Positions 51,555 to 63,079 of a DNA stretch of 64,000 nt are shown piece after piece. The position numbers and the translations under genes were made by a program. Positions within the stretch are counted from its first letter, which is position 1. Each line of letters opens with the position of its first letter. The stretch is from assembly GCA_936450465.1 (NCBI GenBank), contig OW388290.1:23115457-23179456 (forward strand), written 5' to 3'. The notes below the pieces were generated by a model, which did no database searches, was not told the DNA's origin, and worked only from the letters and a program-made list of their open reading frames with translations. Source of the DNA: Gibbula magus. Its lineage: Eukaryota > Mollusca > Gastropoda > Trochida > Trochidae.

Positions 51555-52453
51555 GAAAGTGTAATATGAACACTAAAATAATTTTCAGTTGATCTTCATT
51601 TAATCATTTGCAATCAATTTTAAGAAAATACATGAATTCTTGTATTAACCTCGAAATTATTTGTCTTCACAAATTAATTTTAAGTTTAAACATCCAGAAT
51701 GTAATTTACAATTTGCATAATACTGATCTTTGATTTTCACACAATCTCATTGTTTTTACGACTAGAACAAAATGCTGCTTTTCTAGTCATGCAAAAACAC
51801 AAACATTCCAGTAATCGATAATTTCAACCAATCACATTGGTCTAGATTTTAATGAATGATGAACATTAAAACATGCAATGATATACAACAAAATAAATCA
51901 GGGATCAATTAATTTATAATGCATAATTTAGATTCAAATTCACCTATAAAAGGTAAACTATGACAATCACAATTATATCAATTTTGTATGTAGTTTGATT
52001 AATTTGCAGGTGAGACTGTTAAGATTAATATTATGGTATGATCCCTCATTTATGTTTGCCAGTTAAGTTTCAATTTTCATATTTCTGTGTTTTTTTTATA
52101 ACCTTTGAATACCTTTTATTTATGAAATTGAAAAATTTGGACAATTTCATTCATGTTAAGATGAATTGAAAATTTTAAGTAAAGTTCAATGTCAAGCACA
52201 GAGACACTGTAATTTCATATACCTACAAATATGTAACACTCACCTATATACAACATAAGCAATAATAAATAGGAACTTGTACAAACATGAACACAGCTGA
52301 AGGGGACAAGACTGTTGGCCCCAGATTTTGAAAGCTCTTTTAAGTAGTTAATGTCGGGAAAAAAAATAGGTGGTGTAAACTCCTGCAAAATAATTAGAAA
52401 TTTCAAAGCTTCTTATAACAGTGAAAGATTCACTGGTCATATTTGTTCTTTTC

Positions 52454-52503
52454 ATGGTTTGGGATGGCACCTTGTATGGTTTGGGATGGCACTATGTACG
52501 GTT
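52454..52503. repeat. 22-bp tandem duplication
   Basis: ATGGTTTGGGATGGCAC occurs twice, 22 bp apart, followed by a third degraded ACGGTTTCGGTGATGG. Confidence 0.65.
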
Positions 52504-52627
52504 TCGGTGATGGAATCAAATGTAGGGTCCCCTCGACCATCTACTTTTCATGAATGTACATAATTCTTTTCAAATTCTCAAATCTGAAGCCACCAAAATA
52601 ACAATAGTATTAACCTAAGTTTAAAAT

Positions 52628-52813
52628 GAGGCGAGGTGAATTGGGGTTAAATGCCACTTTCAAGAGTATTCCACTTATATCACAGCTGCTGGTATTATGG
52701 CAGGGAGAAAGCCTGCAACACCAATGTGGCTATGCAATGTGGTGAAATCTGCAAGCATCGGCTGGAACTAGTGAACAATGGGTGGTACTGCCCTAAAATT
52801 CAGTGCAGCATTG
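52628..52813 (-). mobile_element. 5'-truncated SINE of the same family
   Basis: This copy has only the body and tail of the SINE seen at 60736-61036, including CACTTATATCACAGCTGCTG and the tail region near 52640. The tRNA-like head is missing. Confidence 0.7.
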
Positions 52814-53231
52814 AGTTTAAAATGGACTGATTTAATTATGTATTAATTGCATAAACCCCAAAATAAAATTTGAATTGAATTTCTTTGGCACAAAAAAATA
52901 CACCTTCAAAACAAAATTATCCTTTTGAATTTCTTTCCCAAAAAACATGCTTTCAACTGGCTTAGCACAAAGAGAGCTTCGAAAATCTGGTTTCTGGTAA
53001 CCTAAATATAACAGCTATAACCTAACAGCTATTCCACTTCACAAACAAAATTTTTTAAAGGACCGAAATACACAAATTGTACAAATCTAACACGTCACAT
53101 CAAGCAACAATGTATAGAGATAGCAAGGAATGCAAGAGCTAAAACCTGACAGCTGATCATAAACACATCAGCCTAATGTAAAAGATGTACTAGTATAACA
53201 AATTAATTAAAACATAATATACACATTGTTA

Positions 53232-53422
53232 ATCCCCTGATTGTATCAGCATATTTTGCCTCGTATCATGATATAATCAACCTGTCAGGAAAACTGGCAG
53301 ATGAGATCAACATGTGATCATCCAACAGTATTCCATTAGCTGACAACATACATGATATGTATAGCTATGGGTAATCAACTTTCAGTTATACGAGGCAAAA
53401 TCTACTTACAGAATCAGGGGAT
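53232..53422. mobile_element. MITE, about 190 bp
   Basis: ATCCCCTGATT and ATTTTGCCTCGTAT on the left are mirrored by ATACGAGGCAAAAT and AATCAGGGGAT on the right. Confidence 0.75.
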
Positions 53423-54599
53423 AGTAGTAGGCTTAGGGTTACAGATACAATGATGGAGTCGGAAGATTACAAGGGAGTACAACCAAGTTATTTTTTTGTT
53501 GAAACAAAATTTTTACATTATGCTATGAAGGCTCATCAAAATAAAACCAACTGCATTATGGGCATTATTTAGGAATATCAATTTGAATTTCGTTACTGAT
53601 TGAACTTCCCCTTTAAACATCGGTGGGCTCATTTACAAACATCTTTTGCGTCAAACCTTTATACATCAAAAACATTTGGTACATTGGATGTTGATTTGGG
53701 TCATTGTACAATCAAACTGAACGTCAATTAGATTGCAGAGTTACATACATTTATAAAGGAGAAATATCTGGTGCACATTTAAGATGGTTTTTTCTATACG
53801 TTATATTTATACTTACATGTATATATTTATGTTTGGTCTCAACTGACTATTACAGCCATGAAATTAAACATAAAATAAGTAAAACCGATACATATTCTTG
53901 TTAGCTTTAAACTGTCTATTTCAATAATGTAATTAAAGATAAGTTAGTAAAACAGATTAAAAAGATTTTGATTTATGCCATAAGAGAAAATTCAACAAAA
54001 ACAAAACATGTTTACTACAAATGTACCGGTATACATACACACGAGATCATAAATATTTGGACTTGGGAAGACGAGAAGATTATATTGTGAACTCATCGAC
54101 GTATGTGTACACTTACTGTCATTAGTCTCAATTAAACAGAAACTTTTGACATGATATGCTCAAATGAATATATAAAGTAAACTTTCATTTCTATAAATGT
54201 TATAAAATTAAATTGTCAATATATAAATTTTTGACAGATTATAAAATACATTGGATAAGAGAACATTCATAAAAAGTGATAAAAAAAACAACATTTTGTC
54301 AGCTATGTCTATAAAAGTATGAACTTTACATTTTCATAAACTTTGGAAGCTCACTTAAAATCATAAATAGCCAGGTGAATTTTAAAGTAAATATTACATT
54401 TACACTTTTATTTCAATAAAAAAAAAATCATTTTTTGGACGAAATGTTTAAAAAAAGAAACAATGTTTTTCATTTACTGTAAGACTTTCTATTATCAGAC
54501 TGTTATAGTCAGCGAAAATGTCTCAATCCCTATGGAGTTTATCTCTCTAAGATGACTGACTTTCTTTTGCTGTATTACTCTCTCTGAGAATGAAAATGT

Positions 54600-54995
54600 T
54601 CTACAGGAACAAGGAAACTGGTTCAAGAACCGGAGAATGATTATCAATTCATTCTTGTCAATCCGTAAACAGTTTTACCAAATGTTGATACTGTTTCACC
54701 TAATATGTATGAAGAATTGCCCAATTCAAGAACTAGGGTAATATCTCAATTCATACTTGTCAATCCGAAAACTGTTTCACCCAATTGGGATGAAGAATTA
54801 ACCGATTCAAGAACTAGGGTATAAATTTCAATTCATTCTTGTTAATCTGTATACGGTTTCACCCAATTTGGATGAAGAAATACCCAAATCAAGAACAAAG
54901 GTATAAATCTCAATTCAAACTTGTCAATCTGTAAATTGTTTTACCCAATTTGGTTGAAGAAATACCGATTCAAGAACTAGGGAATAATTCTCCAC
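54600..54995. repeat. About 85-bp tandem repeat, 4-5 copies
   Basis: TTCAAGAACTAGGGTA-type blocks recur about every 83-100 bp, with TTGTCAATCCGTAAAC and GTTTCACCCAATTTGGAT between them. It lies 130 bp beyond the stop codon of the membrane-protein gene and may overlap its 3' UTR. Confidence 0.75.
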
Positions 54996-55125
54996 TCCAT
55001 CTTCCCCATTGGTAAATTTGTATACCCTATCCTAAAGTTATACCAAACAAAATTCCATTCGATTTTCTCAAGCCCTTTCGTTTTAAATGAATCTTAGATA
55101 AGATAAAGGAAATACATTAACGTCT

Positions 55126-55383
55126 TCAGTCCTTATGCTGTTTGACCCTAGACCTCTGAGTTTTCGGCAAGGCGCCGGAGCGAAATATAAGTTGCCAATA
55201 CCACAAGAGTCCGAGAACGCAGAAGGAGATAACGACGAACATGTACTCGTAATGATTGGGGAATCTGGTGCCGCAGATGGTGTACCACTCTCTGCCGGCC
55301 ACCGGCGGTTTCTTCACGCAGTGGAAATCAAAGACTGCCTCGTCATACTTCTCCAGACAAAGGTACTTGTGCTTCCTCAAGGT
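55126..55383 (-). CDS. Membrane protein exon 8 and stop
   Basis: The acceptor is TTTCAG. Eighty-five codons and a stop encode a Cys-containing loop (EKYDEAVFDFHCVKKPP, then REWYTICGT), the last span near MFVVISFCVLGLLWYWQLIF, and a basic tail ending KTQRSRVKQHKD. An ORF on the opposite strand across the same bases is a shadow. Confidence 0.92.
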   Translation of the reverse strand, partial: TLRKHKYLCLEKYDEAVFDFHCVKKPPVAGREWYTICGTRFPNHYEYMFVVISFCVLGLLWYWQLIFRSGALPKTQRSRVKQHKD

Positions 55384-58300
55384 CTGAAATGATCCATGAA
55401 AGTTACTCGAGTTCAAACATGTATGCTATTAACACTAATAAAATCTTCAAATTTCCTTTCCACAATCATGTTATTGGTATGTATTACTACAAGTCAGCGG
55501 TTGCTGCTAACATAGGCGCCAGACCCTTAATATACATATACTGCCTTTATAACATATTAACAAGGTGGAACACGGTCAGCCATTTTAGAACCTGCCATGG
55601 AACCGGAAATAGAAATTACTTGGATCAGTCTATGAATTTTACAAACGTACTTTAGCCAGCAAACCAGTTTAACCATATCCGGTTCTAGGACAGGATCCAA
55701 GATGGCCGACATTGTCCCACCTTCTCTATAATGTTATATACATAGGTAGGTATAGGCCTACTTATAGATATTTAGGTTCTGGTGCGTGTGTCTGCTGAAC
55801 CCAAATTATCATTTCACTTAAATGCATGTAGGTCAGTTTCGCTATGGTCAGTTCATCTTCTAAAATGTCTACCTACCATCCCAAAGGGAGTCTGTACGGG
55901 CAGGGTGGTGTTGCAGTTGCCCACTGGTTGATGGAAGCCGGTCGCCTGGATGGTTTCAGGGTGGGCGGTGACGACGAGGTAGATGTAGAGTCCGTAGTGG
56001 ATCAGCACGGCTAACAGAACCTCGCTGTACGCTCCACCTGGTCAGGGAAGAGGGACGAATACAATTTGTTTTAAATATCTTTACAGGTCAGGCTAGATAT
56101 CAAAGGGATCAGGGAAAGGTGGAAATGTTATAAAAATATCTGTATAACTTAATAGTTTTTGGTCAAACCAATAATAATAATAATTCTTTATTGTCGCTAA
56201 TATATTGTACATTGAAAATTATTTTGTGCATTTTGCTCAACAGCCACTGTGCAGTGCCATATTGTTCTGTTCTTATAATGCTGAGTATCAAGCAAAGAAT
56301 CTATAATTCACATCTTTTAATGCTATGACACGACTGGGAATCGAACCCTGGTCTTCCAGATTATGAGCAAAACCGGTGACAAGAGTAGTATGACATTTTA
56401 ATGAACTTGAAAATTCTTTGGTTTGACAGTGTGGGCAGACACTGATGTTGTCAAGCAAGTGTCATTGCTGGTTGAAACATCATATTGTTATTTTTTAATA
56501 ATTTTTTTATAAAAATAAATAACAAAATATCGATTAAATATTGTTAAATATTATGTGGCATGATATTTCACATTTGTGAATCAAACATGAAAACATGATT
56601 ATAAATTTCTAACTAATTAATGGAAAATAACATCTGATATCTGAGCATATGAAAATGTTAATATTTAAAAAATAATTACGTGATTTTTGGGGCCCTCTTG
56701 CCCCCTCCAGTGGGTTTCTATCAGCACACCAGACGATCATCCCATAAACTCCAAGCAGCATGAAGACACACACCTCTGTGTGGAGCTTGAGAGAGTCATG
56801 TAGTGGGTGGTAGATGGGCAGGAACTGGATCACACCCAGTGGCATTGCAAGTAGACCAGTCAAGATGGCCACCATCAACTCAGAGAAGAATCTGATAGAG
56901 AAAGAGAAGGTTTTGATGGTTTGACAAATTTGAAATAATTAGAGTTATCTAATGAGCAAGGTAAACAATTAGCAACTTAGCTCATATAAAATATGTTTAA
57001 AGAGAGAGCTGATTAGAGTTTGGAAGGTGTACAAACCCCTAAATAGTTTTTGTGTTATGCTTTGGAAACAGAGTCTGTAAATTTGGCTGTTTTGGGTCAA
57101 AATATTTTTTAAAAATGACCGCCTACATTGAATATCCATGAGTAATTACAATTCAAGCATGACATCTTGAAAGACTATGTTTATTGTGCATTTTGAAGAA
57201 AATATTGCCAAATATTTAACATGCACAAACCTATAACAGCACAATGAAAATGAAGGAAATCTTCACAGTCAAAGGGAGATAACTGGACAACTTGATTATC
57301 TCCCTTTGAACAATTATTCACATTTTAGGAAAACAATTCTAGAATTCAACCATGATCTCACTTCAAAGATAATAAAAAGATCTAAATATAATTAAATTGA
57401 ATACATAAATAAATTTATAAAATACTAATTTACAAAATCGATGATTGAGGAAAATAATATCTAACCCAGCAGACTGGAACTTGTTAGCTTGAGCACATAG
57501 ACAGCCCCGCAGTCCATGGAAGACGAGGGTGAATCCTGCCGCGAAGGTTGCATGGAAGTAGTAGCTGGTCCAGGGAACCCAATAATGGCGGTCGTAGATG
57601 TTGGGGTCGTCGTCATGCCATGTCCACCACAACAGTTTGATGCCCATGATGTCATAAGGGACATCCAGAAGTACGATGCTAAGACCAACTGAAATGTAGA
57701 ATGTAAAGTGTAGTTTTGAAGACATGCAACAATATGAGATTTAAAGGCACAAATTTATTTGGATTTGATAATGGCAAACTACCATATGTGTTCAAATCAT
57801 CTCACCCGACTTTCATATTAATCCTCAAATGGCACATATATTACTATTATTAGTTGTCAATGAGTCCAGGAACTGTCTGATACATATGCTCGGGAGACAG
57901 GAGATTTACGAGGTTTCAATAAAAAATCATGACTTTATACCTTTACATTGTCACTAAAGTGAACCGATAAGCATCAAAATGGTATTTTCAGCATCCATTT
58001 GACTTCTTGATAAAATAACACCATATGACAGTGACAAAATGACTCCAACAAGATACTGTCACTTTCAATCCATTCCACCTGGGTAGTTTTATCGGCTAGC
58101 CTACTACAATAAACTTCCTATGCAAGGCATAACTCCTTCCAGTCTCCATTACTGACTGATATAAGCCTAGCAGTATTTCCCTCGCTTTTCTGTGCCAAGA
58201 TTGTGGATCGCTGCACCTGAAAAGCATAGTGGGCTCTGATTTCCTAGCACGGAAACCTTATGGATTTACGGCAAGACTTAAATAAGCCAGTAATGGAGAC

Positions 58301-61300
58301 TGGAAAGAGTTATGCCTTGCATAGGGAAGTTGATTACAGCTGGCTAGTGGTTACAACAGGACGCCTGTAAATCAGTGTTTCTTCACTTCAGGATTTGCAA
58401 ACTAAGTGTTTGTTAACTACTATCTTCTAGACGTGAAGCATTCCTGTGAAACATTTTTTTTTAAACTCCTGTGAAACTTACCAGCAAACGGTTCAGCCCA
58501 TGATCGAAGCTGCATATGACTGACGGCAACTGACGCTACGTAGTAGAAGCATGGATCTGGGAGGATGATAGAGATTAGACTGTATAGAAGGCAATACATA
58601 TCGTTTTCAAATTGTTTAATGTCAACTTCATGCTATTAAATTTCCAAAATATATAAAAAATTTTACAATAAATGACTTGTTTTGTAAACATTACTGCAAT
58701 TTTTCTCCAATAATTTATCCTCAACTCAAATGAAATGGTAAATACGCTTTACACAGAAGCAGATAGCACACTATCAATGACACTACTGAAAGTTTACACA
58801 AACATGTTTATCATGGCATCTAGTACGAGTGGGTGGAAAATGGTGCACTAAAAATATCCATTATTATTTAAAATATTTATTATATATAAAATAATTGACA
58901 ACAATGGTTCTAACTGAACGTACACAGAAGTAGTATATGTAGAGGAAGACGTTGACCAATCAGCATCACCGTGGCCTGGGCGTGCCAGAAGTTGTCGATG
59001 TCGGGCAGGAAGTAGCTGACACATTCGACTGTCAGCCCGTGGAAGATTGACGCCAGCCATAGCCATCGGAATCTCCCTCCAGAACGCATTGCTGAAACAT
59101 ATACATGTACACTACTGTAATTTGAACAGCTTACTTGATCACAAGTGACTTAGCACTATCAGAATTTGAGAAACATCCTGTTTCATCATATTTAGCTCAT
59201 CTGGCCTGAAATAGTGTCATAGGATCACAACCTAAAAAGTAATTCAAATTCGTTATACCTGAGATAAACTCTCCAAGAAAATTTACATTTTGAAATATAT
59301 TTAGTTCATGTTTTATAGCATGGTGAGATTTTTTAATGGGAGCGATGATTAGAGGCGCTGTAGCATGTTTTTTGCATATTATGTTTTCTATAATTTGCCA
59401 TTCATTATTAACATTTATACAATATGTTGGCCTGTAAATGGGTAAAACATCTCATTATTCAACCCAATAAGCTGTTTTTATAGAAAACGGTTATCCATAT
59501 TGTAAAAAATGTTGCGACGTATAAAGTGACAATGATGTGGAACTCTTCAGTGTGAGAGGTAGATCTGTAGGTCTCAAGAGAATTTGAGAGTTCAGACAGC
59601 AAGATGGTTGACCATTCTATCATGGTACCATACTTTAAACTCTACTCTCAGTGTATATAAATCGCTACATCAGTCATATCACTTAAACTACCTTCGAGCG
59701 GCCATCTTAATGTGAACACATTAAAATGGCTGCTCGAAGAGAAATGGAACCATATGGTCTAACCCAACCATGTACATTTGTTTTAGAACTCTTTTTATTG
59801 ATTTATGTGATACACAATACATTTTTGCCAGTGAAACGATACCATACCATGTGAAGCTGTATACAGTATTACAGTGTAATTTAATTTCATATCCCGTCAA
59901 ATAAGTAAATGTTCACATGTAGCTATTGGACTAGGGGTGTTGTTTGTTGAATTAAAATACTATGTGTATCACGAGCAGAGTTGTGACGATACGTTATGTC
60001 ACTATACAATACATATCAGGGTACTGGTAGTGACATATTCACAATACGATAAGTATCAGAAACAATGTTTTAGGTGCTTTTTTTGTACATATGTTTACTT
60101 TCGACAACGTCCATAGTTTTTAGAGAAAATAGACAATATTAATGTCAATGATTCGTATTAAGATAAGGAAATATATTGTGATACATCAGATTAATATCAT
60201 GATACGTATTGAATCGTGGCAGCAGTATCGCAGATCCCATCTTGACCCTCCTCATGGTTGCATCCCTAACAATGATGAGATCTGTTGGATATTTGAAAAT
60301 ATTTACCGTGTATGAAGGTGAGAAAAGCGATGACATAGAAGACGACTTCACAGTACAGGAAGTTGTCATGTTTCTTCAGGATGAGGTCGGCTTTACGAAA
60401 CTTGATCCACCACTCCCACTCCTGAAATCAAGTAGAGAAGATCACCAAGTGTCTTCGATATCAAATATATCATCACAAGTCGATCTAAGTTACAAATATC
60501 CCACGTTTGCAGAGGATATTTTACTTTTATCAACGAGAATTGATATCTTTGATATCAGAAGACAAAATGGTGAGATTATATTTATCATCCAAAATATTTT
60601 TCTATAAATTCAACATATCTGAATGCAAAACTGTCATTAGACTTCAAGTCCAGTGATGTCATAGCACTGGTACGTCACCATGTTTATGATGTCATAGCAC
60701 TGTGTTGTCATCAGGTTATTGATGTCATAACATTGTGGGTGAGGTGAGTTGGGGTTTAACACCGCTTTCAAGAGTATTTCACTTATATCACGGCTGCTGG
60801 TATTATTGAAGGGAGAAAGCAATGCCCAGGCGGTGGCTATTCATTGCGGTGAAACCTGCGAGCAGCAGCTTAAACTAGCGAACCTTGAGTGGTACTGCGC
60901 TGAAATTTAGTGTAGCATTGCACACAAACCTTACTACAGCTAGAACAGTTCTCCACAGCAAAGTTGGCGGGAATCTAACCCCAGACCTCTTGATCCAAAG
61001 CCGAATCCACTAACAACTGTGTTATCTCGCTCCCCCATAGCATTTAAAGTCATTAAATCTATATTTTCCAAATTTTATACTATCAAAAACAAATCAGAAT
61101 TGCAAGTTCTATTGGCTATCATCAAAGTACATACATACAAAGTATTGCAATAATTTATATGATAAAATAGGCAATTACAAAATAGATCTGGTTACAAGAC
61201 AAAGGTCTTATGGAACAAATTCATGGACCAGGCTCCTGTGTCTGGCTCCTGAGTACAAATTACTAACTAAAGATCTCTATCGCTGACTGGCGACCATCTT

Positions 61301-63079
61301 GCTTTTTTTAATTAAGATAAAAAAAAAGAAGCTATATTTCACTAATTTTCAGTTTTTAAAAATAAAGAACACCTGTAAAGATAGATAATTCACAAAGTGA
61401 CAAATGCTTTACCTTAAACTTATCAACAATATCTTGTTGTGCCACAGCAAAGATTTTCAACTCCGTAGCGCCGATGAAATGGTTTCAATTCTCAGTGCTT
61501 TTACTTTTTAATAAATCAGAATGTGCACTAGTCTTATCAATTTCTCAAAGATAAAGTCATACAAATATTACCCATGTTTCACCTGGATTGTGCATATATG
61601 TATTAAACATATACATATGTGTAAACAGGAATGTCTTCTCGAATTTAGTTTACACTAAAAATATTCCGATAGAACCCTCTCTTTAAAGAGTGCCAACACC
61701 CGACATTGAAATGCTTTGAAGCAAGCACCTGTGCACTTGTAGCACCTTAATATAAAGTTGTTACCATGGTGATTTCAGTGCCACTTTGCCTGATAGTACA
61801 GCTGGTTCAGTTGCAGACTTGAAATAGACCAGGTAGCATCACTTCACCTGAGCAAAGTTCAGTAATACTATCTTGCCCTACTTTGCATGATAAATCAATG
61901 CTAGCAGCTTATCTGAAATACTAACTGATTAAGAAATGTGTTAAGCTGATTATAGTACACAATAGGTGATATATATGATTTTTCCAGGTATAGCAAGTGT
62001 ATGAAAGAAATCGTTTGCATTAGTGTAAAGATATTAGGTAAATAGACTAAGCACTTATTACCTCAGGGCAATGGGTAAACAATGATAACAAAACAAATTT
62101 GGGAATTTATATTTACAGTAGCATTCCATTTGCATCCTGGGTTATTCATGATCAATCTATATCTGAGAGAATTTTAAAAAATCATCAACTGAAATATTTG
62201 GCATTATAATGTCTTTAGAATTTTTCACTGACACTCTTTTAGTATTTTTTAGTCATACACTTTTCATTTTATTGCCACACGAGATATATTCTAGCTTACA
62301 GCAAGAAATTCTAGATTTGAAAAGGTTGGGTTTTTTCTTTTGCCTTCTGGGGTGGCTACTACACCGCTAATGGCTGCAATACTGCCGAAGCGGCGTTAAA
62401 CAATAACTCACTCACTCACTGGGGTGGCTACTACAAAATCTACCTATAGTGTGTCATTGATATTTGCCTATGGTATTATATAATGGTGATCAGTGGTCCA
62501 CAGACCAGCCAGTGTCAGATGACATTTTGGTTCTTATGTTTTCATATGCATGATCAGAGCTTAGGAAATCAAAATGATCACTTTATGTTTTTGTAAACAT
62601 TTATAAAGCGGATAACATTCACATTTGCCATTGTTCCCTTTTATATCAACTCAGAGGTAAGACCTTGAGATGGCATTTAAAGCTCTTGGAATCTGGGGTA
62701 GCTGTTACGTCATCATACCAAAGGTTACCAAGCCAAGAACCTTTAAATTGGCTTTGGAAGATAACAATCAATTATCAATATCATCTGTTTTGCAAGATGC
62801 ATAATTGCTTCATATTTAAAGTAGGTCAGAATTAAATGCATATGGAATTTAGCCATTTATTGGAACTTGCATCGCTACAAAGTAAACACGACTGCTAAAA
62901 CAGCTATGATCGATATTTTTCGGCGCAGGCCTACACTCAGAACTGCCAGGATCTAAATTAAGAAAATACTTTTATGCGTGTGCTACCGTTTGCAACAAGA
63001 TCACTATGGAATTCTAGAATCAACTTACTTCCTTTGATTCTGGTAAATAATCCTGAACCGTTTTCCATACTGCATCCAT
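55126..63079 (-). CDS. Uncharacterised multi-pass membrane protein, complete 8-exon gene
   Basis: I assembled this gene from eight minus-strand exons: 63079-63029, 60421-60307, 59091-58924, 58556-58482, 57688-57466, 56891-56680, 56037-55877 and 55383-55126. Together they total 1263 nt (420 residues). Every junction is GT-AG and every phase agrees. Predicted hydrophobic spans lie near residues 38-56, 66-84, 95-123, 137-157, 178-196, 213-235, 248-266, 285-304 and 380-402, suggesting eight or nine membrane passes. Distinctive motifs are EWEWWIKFRK after the short N-terminus, a PDIDNFWHAQ loop, and a WWTWHDDDPNIYDRHYW segment that looks like a conserved acidic/aromatic site. NTT at 324-326 is a possible N-glycosylation site. 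The tail is basic. I think it belongs to an invertebrate family catalogued as DUF7802, but that is from memory. No function can be assigned. Confidence 0.9.
55877..56037 (-). CDS. Membrane protein exon 7
   Basis: The acceptor is ACCAG and the donor is ATG|GTAGGT (phase 0). The exon encodes SEVLLAVLIHYGLYIYLVV, a membrane span, followed by TAHPETIQATGFHQPVGNCN with an NTT sequon. It was found only by splicing logic because the open frame is short. Confidence 0.9.
56168..56400 (-). mobile_element. tRNA-derived SINE in membrane-protein intron 6
   Basis: On the minus strand it has an exact B-box, GGTTCGATTCC (56347-56337), a degraded A-box region, and a body ending in (ATT)n at 56168-56180. The intron placement follows from exons 6 and 7 on either side. 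Confidence 0.6.
56680..56891 (-). CDS. Membrane protein exon 6
   Basis: The acceptor is ATCAG and the donor is C|GTAATT (phase 1). The exon encodes two hydrophobic spans (ELMVAILTGLLAMPLGV and CVFMLLGVYGMIVW) separated by a His-rich loop, FLPIYHPLHDSLKLHTE, ending CADRNPLEGARGPQKS. Confidence 0.92.
57466..57688 (-). CDS. Membrane protein exon 5 (WWTWHDDDP core)
   Basis: The acceptor is TTTCAG and the donor is GG|GTTAGA (phase 2). The exon encodes VGLSIVLLDVPYDIMGIKLL, then WWTWHDDDPNIYDRHYWVPW and an FHATFAAGFTLVFHG span. The cluster of Asp, His and Trp residues between two membrane spans is the best candidate functional site in the protein. Confidence 0.92.
58115..58335. mobile_element. Foldback MITE family B, copy 3
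   Basis: CTATGCAAGGCATAACTCCT and CCAGTCTCCATTACTGACTG on the left are mirrored by CAGTAATGGAGACTGGAAAG and AGTTATGCCTTGCATAGG on the right. It lies in membrane-protein intron 4, about 150 bp upstream (plus coordinates) of exon 4's left edge. Confidence 0.8.
58482..58556 (-). CDS. Membrane protein exon 4
   Basis: This 75-nt exon has a CCCAG acceptor and a G|GTAAGT donor (phase 1). It encodes PCFYYVASVAVSHMQLRSWA followed by EPFA. It completes the third span and leads to a conserved-looking SWAEPF loop. It is too short to stand out as a reading frame. Confidence 0.88.
58924..59091 (-). CDS. Membrane protein exon 3
   Basis: The acceptor is TTTCAG and the donor is T|GTACGT (phase 1). The exon encodes MRSGGRFRWLWLASIFHGLT, then the ECVSYFLPDIDNFWHAQ motif and the start of the third span. 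The overlapping MAMAGVNLPR frame on the same strand is the wrong phase. Confidence 0.9.
59190..59225. mobile_element. Left-end relic of the pearl-like family
   Basis: TTTAGCTCATCTGGCCTGAA, then a short GTCATAGGATCACAACCTAA monomer remnant. Confidence 0.45.
60307..60421 (-). CDS. Membrane protein exon 2
   Basis: The acceptor is TTTCAG and the donor is G|GTAAAT (phase 1). The exon encodes EWEWWIKFRKADLILKKH and then the first membrane span (FLYCEVVFYVIAFLTFIH). The longer plus-strand frame across the same bases is an antisense shadow. Confidence 0.88.
60736..61036 (-). mobile_element. Full-length tRNA-derived SINE, about 300 bp
   Basis: On the minus strand this runs from GGGGGAGCGAGATAACACAG (tRNA-like head, A and B boxes) through a central body to a GGTGTTAAACCCCAACTCAC tail. 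It is the same family as the split copy at 21656-22925 and the partial one at 52628. It lies 5' of membrane-protein exon 2, in intron 1. Confidence 0.8.
61268..61686. mobile_element. MITE-like family A, copy 3, about 419 bp
   Basis: Left end CTAAAGATCTCTATC; right end AGAACCCTCTCTTTAA. It shares GTAGCGCC, TTTTTAATAAAT and CTCGAATTT blocks with copy 2. It lies in intron 1 of the membrane-protein gene. Confidence 0.6.
62347..62435 (+). mobile_element. 55-bp SINE-tail insertion with perfect 17-bp target duplication
   Basis: CTGGGGTGGCTACTACA is present at 62347-62363 and again, unchanged, at 62419-62435. Between them lie 55 bp of SINE 3' sequence: a CTAATGGCTGCAATACTGCC block, GGCGTTAAAC and a (CTCA)n tail. 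Confidence 0.85.
63029..63079 (-). CDS. Membrane protein exon 1
   Basis: ATG is at 63079 and 17 codons (MDAVWKTVQDYLPESKE) run to a GAA|GTAAGT donor, phase 0. It joins the next exon in frame to give ESKEEWEWWIK. It lies alone 2.6 kb upstream of exon 2 and is the least certain part of the model, but it is supported by a strong donor and a continuous frame. Confidence 0.78.

Larger units (their letters stand above)
39825..55125. other. Intergenic region between HIF1AN and the membrane-protein gene (convergent)
   Basis: It contains both 3' UTRs, not delimited, and many repeats. The stretches 39825-41258, 42956-45884, 47286-48282, 50815-52453 and 53423-54599 are AT-rich with no convincing gene except the two orphan exon-like segments. 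Confidence 0.55.

Noticed and set aside
60209..60607. 132-residue plus-strand frame
   Set aside because: It is antisense to membrane-protein exon 2 and has no conserved features.
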